From positions 62,001-126,000 of the forward strand of contig NZ_JANJYH010000005.1 in assembly GCF_024609245.1 (NCBI RefSeq): a DNA stretch of 64,000 nt. Direction: 5' to 3'. Below are positions 1 through 6,925 of this stretch, in pieces. Both the position numbers and the translations under genes were made by a program. The notes beneath the pieces were generated by a model. That model did no database searches and was not told the DNA's origin. It saw only the letters and a program-made list of their open reading frames with translations. Within the stretch, counting starts at the first letter, position 1. Each line of letters starts with the position of its first letter. This DNA comes from Haloarchaeobius sp. FL176 (lineage in GTDB: Archaea; Halobacteriota; Halobacteria; Halobacteriales; Natrialbaceae).

Positions 1-123
1 GCGGCGACGGCCGCGGACCGGGCCTCACACGCGTCATCGTACGACCGCGCGGCGACACTCCTCCGCGAGTCCGTCGACGTTGACGCGCTGTTGTCTGCCA
101 CGGACATGCATGTTAATTACTGA
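1..123 (+). CDS. 3' end of an unidentified gene
   Basis: Frame 1 is open from the first base to a TGA at 121-123, giving a 40-residue alanine- and aspartate-rich tail that ends in DMHVNY. The composition fits haloarchaeal coding sequence, but too little is present to name a family. The start lies outside the window. A 176-bp gap separates it from the next gene on the same strand. Confidence 0.55.
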   Translation, partial: AATAADRASHASSYDRAATLLRESVDVDALLSATDMHVNY

Positions 124-299
124 CGCATCGGCCACAACAGTTACTAGCCGGGGTCGCCACGTACCGGGTGGTTGGGGCACCCCCTGGCCAGTCACACGCT
201 CGACGTGGATGGCATTTCTCCCCCCACCGATTCCCCCACCGTTTCTTTCATTGGGTAGTGACACGAAACATCTTTGTACGGTCGGGCAGCAGTCGTGGC

Positions 300-1073
300 A
301 TGGTCGAAGCCGTCGCCGTCGCCAGCGGGAAGGGAGGCACCGGCAAGACGACGGCGACACTCGCCCTCGGGATGGCGCTCGCGGAGCGCTACGACGTGAC
401 CGTCGTCGACGCCGACACCGGCATGGCGAACCTGCTGTTCCACGCCGGCCTCGCCGACGCCCCCGTCACCCTGCACGACCTGCTGCTCGACGACGACGAC
501 GTGGCGGTCGAGGACGCCGTCTACAACCGGTTCGGGATGGACGTCGTGCCCTGTGGCACCTCGCTCGACGCCTTCCGCGACGCCGACCCGACCCGGCTGC
601 GCGACGTGGTCGCCGAGCTCGCACGCGACACCGACGTTCTGCTGCTCGACTCCCCGGCCGCACTCGGCAGCGTCAGCGCCGTCCTGCCGGTCGTCCTCGC
701 CGACCGGGTCGTCGTCGTGCTCCAGCCGACGGTGCCGGCGCTCTCGGACGGCCTGAAGGTCCAGGAGTACGCCCGCTCCTACGGCACAGACGGCGCTGGC
801 GTGCTCTTCAACAAGGTCCACGACGACGACAACGTAGAGCGCATCGCGGACCGGACCGAACGCTACTTCGACGGGCCGGTGCTCGCGAGCGTCCCCGACG
901 CCGACGCCGCTCGTGAGGCCCGCGACGCCGGCGAGCCGTTGCTCGCACGGGCCCCGGAGTCCGCCGCCGCCGAGGCGTTCCGCGAGGCGGCCGCGAGCAT
1001 CGAGATCCGCGACGAGGCCGCCGAGGACGTGGCCGCGCGCTTCCGGAGCGCGGTCGTGCCCGAGCAGCCATGA
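300..1073 (+). CDS. MinD/ParA-family P-loop ATPase
   Basis: This 257-residue protein opens with a deviant Walker A motif, KGGTGKT at residues 11-17, followed by the ADTG switch region near residue 39 and the LLLDSPA Walker B-like strand near residue 117. These are the marks of the SIMIBI-class MinD/ParA ATPases, which position or partition cargo on membranes or DNA in an ATP-dependent cycle. Haloarchaea carry several MinD paralogues, and this short one lacks a recognisable C-terminal membrane-targeting helix, so its cargo is unknown. I chose the ATG at 300 because it places the P-loop directly at the N-terminus as in the family; the longer reading back to 168 adds low-complexity residues. Its stop overlaps the next start as ATGA, so the two genes are translationally coupled. 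Confidence 0.88.
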   Translation: MVEAVAVASGKGGTGKTTATLALGMALAERYDVTVVDADTGMANLLFHAGLADAPVTLHDLLLDDDDVAVEDAVYNRFGMDVVPCGTSLDAFRDADPTRLRDVVAELARDTDVLLLDSPAALGSVSAVLPVVLADRVVVVLQPTVPALSDGLKVQEYARSYGTDGAGVLFNKVHDDDNVERIADRTERYFDGPVLASVPDADAAREARDAGEPLLARAPESAAAEAFREAAASIEIRDEAAEDVAARFRSAVVPEQP

Positions 1074-1624
1074 GGCTCCCACGCGGCGACCTCGTGCGCT
1101 CGCGCACCGCGACGGCCCCCGGCGACGCGCTCGCGTGGGCGCTCGATGCCGGCCACACGGGCTACGTCGTGTTCGAACCGGCCGACGCGGTGCTCGGCGA
1201 CGGCGACGACGCATGCGTCCTCACCGTCGCCGACGGCGTGCCCCGACTCGCGTACCACACCGATACCGAGCGCGGCGGGCCACCCGCACTCGCCGATATC
1301 GCAGGCGCTGAGCCGTACAGCGTCGACTGCTACGCGGTCGACGGAAGTGCCCTCACAGACGTCCCGGAGACCGACGAGTTGACCGTCGCTCCCGACGCGC
1401 CGGCGGAACGGCTCGCCGGCGATTCGGCACTCGCGGAACGGACGCGCGCCGCCGCTCCCGACGAGTGGACCGAGGAGTCGGCGTCGCCCAGCGACCCGGT
1501 AGAGGCGTTCCTCGCGGACGAAGAGCGACTAGACGCTATCCGCGACCGGGCCCGCGAGGAGGCCCGGCGGAAGGCACGGGAGTGGGACCTCACGGACGCG
1601 CTCGTCGACGACGACGAACATTGA
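1070..1624 (+). CDS. Uncharacterised haloarchaeal protein coupled to the MinD-like ATPase
   Basis: This is a 184-residue soluble acidic protein with no membrane segment or catalytic motif that I recognise. The N-terminal half (about 1-110) looks like a compact beta-rich domain, and the C-terminal 40 residues form a highly charged helix (EARRKAREWDL). The start overlaps the MinD-like gene by four bases (ATGA), so the two are probably made together and this may be its partner or cargo adaptor. That role is inferred from position only. Confidence 0.75.
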   Translation: MRLPRGDLVRSRTATAPGDALAWALDAGHTGYVVFEPADAVLGDGDDACVLTVADGVPRLAYHTDTERGGPPALADIAGAEPYSVDCYAVDGSALTDVPETDELTVAPDAPAERLAGDSALAERTRAAAPDEWTEESASPSDPVEAFLADEERLDAIRDRAREEARRKAREWDLTDALVDDDEH

Positions 1625-1645
1625 GTGGTTCTGCAGCCGGCGACG

Positions 1646-2215
1646 TCAGAGCCGGCGGCGGCGCGTGTACACGGTGTGTGCGAGCGCGACGACGAGGAAG
1701 AGTGCCGCACCGATCGTCGCCGTGGCGAAGCCGTTGCCAGCGAAGAATGGCACGACGCCCGTCGCCGCCGCGAACACGAACGCAACGTTGACCGCGGCGA
1801 CGCCCACCGTGAAGTCGCTCCACGGTATCTCGTCCCCCTCGAGCACCTCCAGGTAGACGTCGAGCTCGTCGACGGTGTCCGTCCGTTCGATGGTGCCGCG
1901 GTTGCAGTCGTACTCGACCACGTCGAGCTCGTGCAGCTTCGGCAGGTGTGACTGGTACAGCGAGGTGTACACCCGCTTGCGTTGCTTGTACGTGACCTCC
2001 TCGACCGGGATGTCGTTCTCCCAGGCGGCGATCTGCTCCGCGAGGTCGCGTAGCTCGACGCGTTCCTCCGTCGCGTGCTGGTTCAGGTACTTGATCGCGA
2101 ACCGACGACGTGCGTTCGACAGGACCGTGAAGACGCTGTCCTGCGAAAGTGTCGTGTCTCGGTTCGTCGGTTCGGTTCCACCTCTGGTAGATAGTTCGGG
2201 CTGGTCGAGTTGCAA
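1646..2215 (-). CDS. DUF7344 winged-helix protein with two C-terminal membrane helices
   Basis: The N-terminal 110 residues match the haloarchaeal DUF7344 pattern: VLSNARRRFAIKYL, a helix-turn-helix region, then RVYTSLYQSHLPKL and VVEYD. Two hydrophobic helices follow near the C-terminus and a TRRRRL tail ends the protein, so it is a membrane-anchored putative transcription regulator. The reading frame is open to 2254 without an ATG. I favour the TTG at 2215 because a CCCCCC tract on the plus strand (G6 on the coding strand, 2223-2228) lies seven bases upstream and a TATA-like element sits at about 2251-2258. The role and target are unknown; it neighbours a second family member and the surface-protein array. 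Confidence 0.72.
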   Translation of the reverse strand: MQLDQPELSTRGGTEPTNRDTTLSQDSVFTVLSNARRRFAIKYLNQHATEERVELRDLAEQIAAWENDIPVEEVTYKQRKRVYTSLYQSHLPKLHELDVVEYDCNRGTIERTDTVDELDVYLEVLEGDEIPWSDFTVGVAAVNVAFVFAAATGVVPFFAGNGFATATIGAALFLVVALAHTVYTRRRRL

Positions 2216-2537
2216 GCTAGTTCCCCCCAGAAATCCTCCCGACGTACGGCACAATAAAGGGGGTCAACCGTTCACTGAACCCGACTGTTCACGGTCACGG
2301 AGGGCCCGACCTAACAGCGTGTTAACTCGTGTTGACATCCGGGGACGGCGGGCGGGTGTCGATTACGATAGCGGATTTCAACGCCCAGAAACGCCGTAGC
2401 GACGCGGACCGCGTCAGCCACACACTACCGACTCCACCAGAGTTGTAAGCCCACAGACACGAAGTGGTTCGTGTGGGGGTATATATGGGTGTTCGGGACC
2501 GGCGGTGCGACGGGCGGCGGCGGCGCGGCCGGCCGGC
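2216..2537. other. Intergenic region between two DUF7344 genes
   Basis: About 320 bp without a convincing gene. It holds the G6 tract and the TATA-like element of the leftward gene ending at 1646. I see no stable hairpin or repeat in the rest. Confidence 0.5.
2223..2228 (-). promoter_or_regulatory. G6 tract before a TTG start
   Basis: Six consecutive G on the coding strand end seven bases before the TTG at 2215. The same tract precedes four further genes up to 6926, so it may be a specialised ribosome-binding or leader element. The TATA-like element at 2251-2258 would place the transcript start close to the tract. Confidence 0.5.
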
Positions 2538-3068
2538 TCAGCCCTGTAGGCTCTGCCGGATGTACCAGCGGTTCGACCAGAGTTGGTACGTGACCAGCAA
2601 CGCGAAGCACGCGAGCGATCCGCTCGTCCACAGCATCGGGTCGACCGCCGAGACGACCGGCAACCCGACGAGCGACCAGAGCACCAGCGTGAGCGAGGCG
2701 ACCCCGAGGCTCCGGTACACCTCGCTCCAGGTGACGCCGTGGCTCGTCACGACCTCCATGTACTGGTCGACATCGCGCGCTCGGTCGCTCGGGTGGACCT
2801 CCCGGGCGTCGCGGTCGTAGTCCACGACACCCAGCTCCTCCAGCTTCGGCAGGTGCGTCTGGTGCAGCGAGTTGTAGACGCTCTCGCGGGCGGCGCGCGG
2901 CGGCGGCGACTCGCCCGTCTCGCGCGCTGCGATCTCCTGCGACAGCTCGTGCAGTGTCGTCGGCTCACCCGACGACTCGACGGTGAGGTGTCTGATGGTC
3001 TCCCGTCGCCTGCGATTTGCCAGTACCTCGTATATCGTCCCCTCCGATAGCGTATCTGTCCTGAACAT
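2538..3068 (-). CDS. Second DUF7344 winged-helix membrane protein
   Basis: This 176-residue paralogue of the preceding gene has the same order: a DUF7344 helix-turn-helix domain (IYEVLANRRRRETIRHL, then SVYNSLHQTHLPKLEELGV) in the first 110 residues, then two hydrophobic helices and a short basic tail. I chose the ATG at 3068 over the TTG at 3104 because a G6 tract (3073-3078) lies four bases before it. The pair are probably membrane-tethered regulators. Their position next to the surface-protein array suggests, but does not prove, that they control it. Confidence 0.74.
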   Translation of the reverse strand: MFRTDTLSEGTIYEVLANRRRRETIRHLTVESSGEPTTLHELSQEIAARETGESPPPRAARESVYNSLHQTHLPKLEELGVVDYDRDAREVHPSDRARDVDQYMEVVTSHGVTWSEVYRSLGVASLTLVLWSLVGLPVVSAVDPMLWTSGSLACFALLVTYQLWSNRWYIRQSLQG

Positions 3069-3072
3069 CTCT

Positions 3073-3078
3073 CCCCCC
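3073..3078 (-). promoter_or_regulatory. G6 tract before an ATG start
   Basis: Six consecutive G on the coding strand lie four bases upstream of the ATG at 3068, within a purine-rich stretch. It matches the tracts before the TTG at 2215 and before the surface-protein genes. Confidence 0.5.
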
Positions 3079-3442
3079 TCCCCAGGGTCTACTGTTCGGT
3101 TCAACGGGAGGGAGCATCATCATCATGAGCCGCATACGGGTTCGGTACGTGGTACCTGTGGCCTCCTGTCCGTCGGGCCGATCTTGATTGTGAGTTGTTA
3201 CCATGATAAGACCATCCTGCTCCCGTCCCGTACAATCGGTCGATTCGTCCGGTTAATGACCGGATACGAGACGTCAGTGACCGACGGCTGTCCCCGGCCT
3301 CAACTGCTTGGTTCCGGAGCGACACCGTGCCGGACCGTATCGATCGGTTTGAGGCCATTGCCGACCCTCAATTCCGGAATTGAACCGTGACGTGGCGGCG
3401 GATTACTACGGGGGTATCTGTGCATGTGATAGACAACCGAGC
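3079..3442. other. Intergenic region between divergent regulator and surface genes
   Basis: This stretch of about 360 bp separates the leftward DUF7344 gene from the rightward surface-protein array and must carry both promoters. A CAT trinucleotide repeat occurs at 3116-3126. I found no convincing gene. Confidence 0.5.
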
Positions 3443-3469
3443 CCCGTTCGAGAACGGGAGTTCGGGGGG
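3443..3469 (+). promoter_or_regulatory. Hairpin plus G6 tract in the leader of the first surface gene
   Basis: CCCGTT (3443-3448) and AACGGG (3453-3458) form a six-base-pair hairpin with a CGAG loop, followed by GGGGGG at 3464-3469, nine bases before the ATG at 3479. CCCCG at 3442-3446 could instead pair with CGGGG at 3463-3467 and hide the G tract, so two exclusive folds are possible. Confidence 0.5.
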
Positions 3470-3478
3470 AAATACACT

Positions 3479-5113
3479 ATGTCAGACAAGAACACGCTCG
3501 GACTGTCGCGGCGCCGGTTGCTCGGTGGCCTCGGTGCCATCGGCGTCGCATCCGCCGGTGCCGGACTCGGAACGAGCGCGTACTTCAGCGACGTCGAATC
3601 GTTCGATGGAAACTCGATGACAGCCGGTGCGCTCGACCTGAAGGTCGGCTGGGAGGAGCACTACTCCAACTGGTCCGACGACGAGGGGAACGGAATCAAC
3701 GGCACCGTCGAGATGGAGCAGGGGGCGAACTTCACTGCGGGCAGCACGGTGGGCAGCCCCCGTGTCGGGCTCCCGGCGAACGCGGCGGCGATGCTCTCGT
3801 TCAACAACTCGACCGACGCACAGCAGTTCCTCGACAACACGCAGGAGGACGTGTACCCAGATGGCCCGAATGGGTACGACTCCAGCGACTTCATGACCGG
3901 GACGTCGATCGACTGTACCGCAGACAATCCGGGGCTTGCGGACGACGACGCAGCGCCACCGGTCATCGAGCTCGACGACGTCAAGCCGGGCGACTTCGGC
4001 GAGGTGACGTTCAGCTTCGCCATCTGTGACAACCCGGGCTACGTCTGGGCACAGGCGTTCCTCGAGGACGCGAGCGAGAACGGGCTCAACGAGCCCGAGA
4101 TGGCGGACGAGGACGAGGACCAGACGATCAACAGTACCGGAGATGTCGATCCGGCCGACGGCGACGTCGAGTTGCTCGACGAGATCATGGTCGCCATCTG
4201 GCTCGACGACGGCAGCAACTCCCAGAACTGCGGGGAGCAGCCGCTCACCGTCGGGAGTCTCCGTGATACAATCAACAACATCCCGAACCCGGGACAGCGG
4301 CTGGACGGGCGGAACGTGCCCGAAGGTAGTACGGCCGCTGGGAACAACAAACAGCTCACCGCTACGGGTGTGAATCGGTTCGACGTGAACCAAGACGGGA
4401 GCTGGGACGTCGACTTTGAGCTCGCCGACGACCCTGCTGGAAACAACAGAAAGGTTGCAAAGGCCACGTCGGGTGGCCAACAGACCGAAGACTACGCGTC
4501 GTCCGTCGTCTCCGTCTGCGAGACGATCGGGGATATCGACTCTCTGACCTACCAGTACTACGAGGGAGACGAGAACACGAACGCGAACCCGGACGAGGTC
4601 GTCCTGCTCATCCAGGAGGCCGACGGCACGCAGCACGTCGTCTTCCGGACTGCAGGGTCGGCAAACAACAGTAACCCCACCGAGGACACGTGGCAGACGC
4701 GTGATGTCGGTGCCGAACTCAGTGGTGGCGTCAGCGGGTGGCACGAGATCGAGGACGGGGGCGGTTACAGCGGTATCTCCGACCCCGAGACGGAGTACGG
4801 GTCGGATGCGACCGTCCTGTCGATGGGGGCTGGTGTCGGAAACACCAATGGCGGAAGCGGCAGTGTCAGCGAGATCTACGTCGCGAACCCGCAGGTCGAC
4901 ACCGGTGACGGTGCCGTGTCACTCGGCAACTTCCCGACCGCCTGTTTCCGCGGCGGCGGGTCGGTGTACAACGGCGTGTTCGCGTGGTGGCTCCCGGTCG
5001 ACCACGGCAACGAGATCCAGAGCGACTCCGCGACGTTTACGCTCGGACTCTACACCGAGCAGTGCCGCCACAACGACGGCAGCGGCCAGCCGCCGGAGAC
5101 CCAGCCGAACTGA
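3479..5113 (+). CDS. SipW-dependent (TasA/camelysin-like) surface protein 1
   Basis: This 544-residue secreted protein begins with a signal carrying a twin-arginine-like SRRRLLGG motif and a GTSAYFSD end, the hallmark of substrates of SipW-type signal peptidases. A conserved scaffold follows (GWEEHYSNWSDDE, then DDVKPGDFGEVTFSFAICDN and DEDQTINSTGD), then a variable insert at about residues 245-480, then the shared tail FAWWLPVDHGNE...YTEQCRHND. Paralogues 2 and 3 carry a von Willebrand factor A domain where this one has a beta-rich insert that I do not recognise. A fibre or cell-surface role is inferred from the family. The ATG at 3479 was chosen because it aligns with the starts of both paralogues and follows the G6 tract; the frame is open back to 3380. 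Confidence 0.8.
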   Translation: MSDKNTLGLSRRRLLGGLGAIGVASAGAGLGTSAYFSDVESFDGNSMTAGALDLKVGWEEHYSNWSDDEGNGINGTVEMEQGANFTAGSTVGSPRVGLPANAAAMLSFNNSTDAQQFLDNTQEDVYPDGPNGYDSSDFMTGTSIDCTADNPGLADDDAAPPVIELDDVKPGDFGEVTFSFAICDNPGYVWAQAFLEDASENGLNEPEMADEDEDQTINSTGDVDPADGDVELLDEIMVAIWLDDGSNSQNCGEQPLTVGSLRDTINNIPNPGQRLDGRNVPEGSTAAGNNKQLTATGVNRFDVNQDGSWDVDFELADDPAGNNRKVAKATSGGQQTEDYASSVVSVCETIGDIDSLTYQYYEGDENTNANPDEVVLLIQEADGTQHVVFRTAGSANNSNPTEDTWQTRDVGAELSGGVSGWHEIEDGGGYSGISDPETEYGSDATVLSMGAGVGNTNGGSGSVSEIYVANPQVDTGDGAVSLGNFPTACFRGGGSVYNGVFAWWLPVDHGNEIQSDSATFTLGLYTEQCRHNDGSGQPPETQPN

Positions 5114-5134
5114 GCTGAGCACAGCGAACCAACA

Positions 5135-5188
5135 ATCGACCCACGCGGGTGCGCGACGGCGGTTCGACTCCGCCGGTGGGTCTTCCCC
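5135..5188 (+). repeat. 54-bp intergenic repeat, copy 1, containing a tRNA-like fold
   Basis: This segment is identical to 6854-6907. GACCCAC (5138-5144) pairs with GTGGGTC (5176-5182), a short GCG/CGC helix lies inside, and CGGCGG (5157-5162) pairs with CCGCCG (5170-5175) around the seven-base loop TTCGACT. That is the acceptor stem plus T-arm of a tRNA without an anticodon arm. It sits 21 bp after the first surface gene and 15 bp before the second, so any RNA role would be in the intercistronic leader. Confidence 0.75.
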
Positions 5189-5198
5189 ACAAGGGGGG
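5183..5198 (+). promoter_or_regulatory. Hairpin that masks the G6 tract before surface gene 2
   Basis: CCCC (5185-5188), a four-base ACAA loop and GGGG (5193-5196) form a small hairpin whose 3' arm is part of the G6 tract, five bases before the ATG at 5204. U-G wobble pairs can extend it by two. Pairing would hide the likely ribosome-binding tract. Confidence 0.45.
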
Positions 5199-5203
5199 TT
5201 ACA

Positions 5204-6835
5204 ATGTCAGAGAATCCGATAGAACTCTCACGGAGGAAGATACTGGCCGGTATCGGCGCGGCGGGGGTCGCGTCAGTTGGTGCTGGGCTGGGTACCAGTG
5301 CGTACTTCAGCGACAACGAATCGTTCGACGGAAACACGCTCACTGCCGGTGAGCTCGACATGCACGTCGGCTGGGAGGAGCACTACTCCGACTGGTCCGA
5401 CGACGAAGGCGACGGTATCAGCAGTATCGAGATGGTGGGGCCGAACGAGACGGCGAACAGTTCTCGGGTGGGGCTCCCGCTCGGTGCAGACACCGCGATA
5501 AACGGGTCGATGGTTACCGTCGAGAACGTGAGTCAGGCCCATCAGTTCCTGAACAACACCGAGACGTCACCGAACGGGACGTACTCGAACACGACGGACT
5601 TCGACCCGATGACAGTCTCCGGCGACCCGTGTCAGTACCTCGCCGATGGTGCGGAGCAGAGTCCCGTCATCATCGACCTGGACGACGTCAAGCCGGGCGA
5701 CTTCGGGGAGATCACGTTCAGCTTCGCGCTGTGTGACAACCCGGGTTACGTCTGGATGAGCGGTGCGCTCGAGAGCGCGAGCGAGAACGGGCTCAACGAG
5801 CCGGAGATGGAGGATCCAGATGAGGACCAGACGATCAACAGTACCGGAGATGTCGATCCGGCCGACGGCGACGTCGAACTGCTCGATACCGTCCGGGCAG
5901 CTGGCTGGTACGACGACGGTGACAACTTACAGAGCGGCGGCACCGAGGAAGCCGCGGTCGGCGCAGCTGACATCGCATTCATCCTGGACCGCTCGAATAG
6001 CATGAGTGATGAGCGCAACTTCCTTCAGAACGAGATCTCGGGCCTCGCAACGCAGATCTCTCAATCGGGGGTCGATGCGCAGTACGCACTCGTCCCGTAC
6101 GAGGACACCACGAGCGGCAGCTGTCCCACGTTCATCGCGACGAATCTTACCGCTGACGAGACCAACCTGGACTTCACCTACGGTACCTGTGGTGGGAACG
6201 AGGACGCATCGGAAGCGATTAGCTACGCACTGGACAACCTGAATTGGCGGTCCAACGCCCAGAAGATCCTGGTCGTTCTCACCGACGAGGACGACGACGG
6301 CAATCAGTCCCAGCGTACTACTGCACTCAACAAGATCGATAATGAGAACGCATGTCTCCTGGCCGTCTCGGAGGGCGGTTCTCAACCCAACGACCTCCAG
6401 CAGATGGCTGCCAGTGTCAACTGTGGGGACTGGGTCCAGATCGATGACGGGCTTTCCCAAGACAACCTGAACGATTTCGTCAGCTTCGTCGGTGGTGTTA
6501 CCGGCGGCGAACCGGTCTTCGTTCAGGGGACGCTTCGCGAAGTGCTGAACGCACTCTCAAGTGGGCTCGGCGTGCCCCTCAATGGCGACATCGAAGCCGC
6601 CGCTGGTGGCGGAATGAGCGAACGGAACTGCTACTCCGCGAGCACGCACCACAACGTCGGCTTCGCGTGGTGGCTGCCGGTCGACCACGCCAACGAGATC
6701 CAGACGGACACCGCGGAGTTCTCACTCGGCTTCTACACCGAGCAGTGCCGCCACAACGACGGCAGCGGTCAGCCGGCCGAGACGACTTCCGGAGGCACCA
6801 ACCAAACCAACACGACCACCCAGCAAGCCCAGTGA
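5204..6835 (+). CDS. SipW-dependent surface protein 2 with a vWA domain
   Basis: This 543-residue paralogue has the same signal (SRRKILAG, then GTSAYFSD) and scaffold as protein 1. A von Willebrand factor A domain is inserted at about residues 245-425: the metal-ion-dependent adhesion site starts DRSNS, and LVVLTDEDDDG supplies the later acidic strand. The tail GFAWWLPVDHANE...YTEQCRHND matches the paralogues. vWA domains usually bind protein or matrix ligands through a metal ion, so an adhesive extracellular role is likely by family. A 56-bp stretch around 5820-5875 is identical to protein 1, a sign of gene conversion or recent duplication. The tail is Thr/Gln/Asn-rich. The signal peptidase at 11418 is the probable processing enzyme. 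Confidence 0.82.
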   Translation: MSENPIELSRRKILAGIGAAGVASVGAGLGTSAYFSDNESFDGNTLTAGELDMHVGWEEHYSDWSDDEGDGISSIEMVGPNETANSSRVGLPLGADTAINGSMVTVENVSQAHQFLNNTETSPNGTYSNTTDFDPMTVSGDPCQYLADGAEQSPVIIDLDDVKPGDFGEITFSFALCDNPGYVWMSGALESASENGLNEPEMEDPDEDQTINSTGDVDPADGDVELLDTVRAAGWYDDGDNLQSGGTEEAAVGAADIAFILDRSNSMSDERNFLQNEISGLATQISQSGVDAQYALVPYEDTTSGSCPTFIATNLTADETNLDFTYGTCGGNEDASEAISYALDNLNWRSNAQKILVVLTDEDDDGNQSQRTTALNKIDNENACLLAVSEGGSQPNDLQQMAASVNCGDWVQIDDGLSQDNLNDFVSFVGGVTGGEPVFVQGTLREVLNALSSGLGVPLNGDIEAAAGGGMSERNCYSASTHHNVGFAWWLPVDHANEIQTDTAEFSLGFYTEQCRHNDGSGQPAETTSGGTNQTNTTTQQAQ

Positions 6836-6853
6836 GCTAGCGGGAATCGTTAC

Positions 6854-6907
6854 ATCGACCCACGCGGGTGCGCGACGGCGGTTCGACTCCGCCGGTGGGT
6901 CTTCCCC
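6854..6907 (+). repeat. 54-bp intergenic repeat, copy 2, containing a tRNA-like fold
   Basis: This is an exact copy of 5135-5188, 1719 bp downstream. The outer stem pairs 6857-6863 with 6895-6901 and the T-arm-like hairpin again has a TTCGACT loop. Flanking bases differ on both sides, so identity stops exactly at the element. It lies 18 bp after surface gene 2 and 18 bp before the ATG chosen for surface gene 3. Confidence 0.75.
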
Positions 6908-6917
6908 GAAGGGGGGG
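6904..6917 (+). promoter_or_regulatory. Hairpin that masks the G7 tract before surface gene 3
   Basis: CCCC (6904-6907), a GAA loop and GGGG (6911-6914) form a hairpin whose 3' arm belongs to a seven-G tract, eight bases before the ATG at 6926. The loop differs from copy 1 but the pairing is kept. Confidence 0.45.
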
Positions 6918-6925
6918 AGATGCCA

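Noticed and set aside
5138-5182. The tRNA-like fold as a true tRNA gene
   Set aside because: There is no anticodon arm and the element is only 45 nt between stem ends, so it cannot be a functional tRNA.
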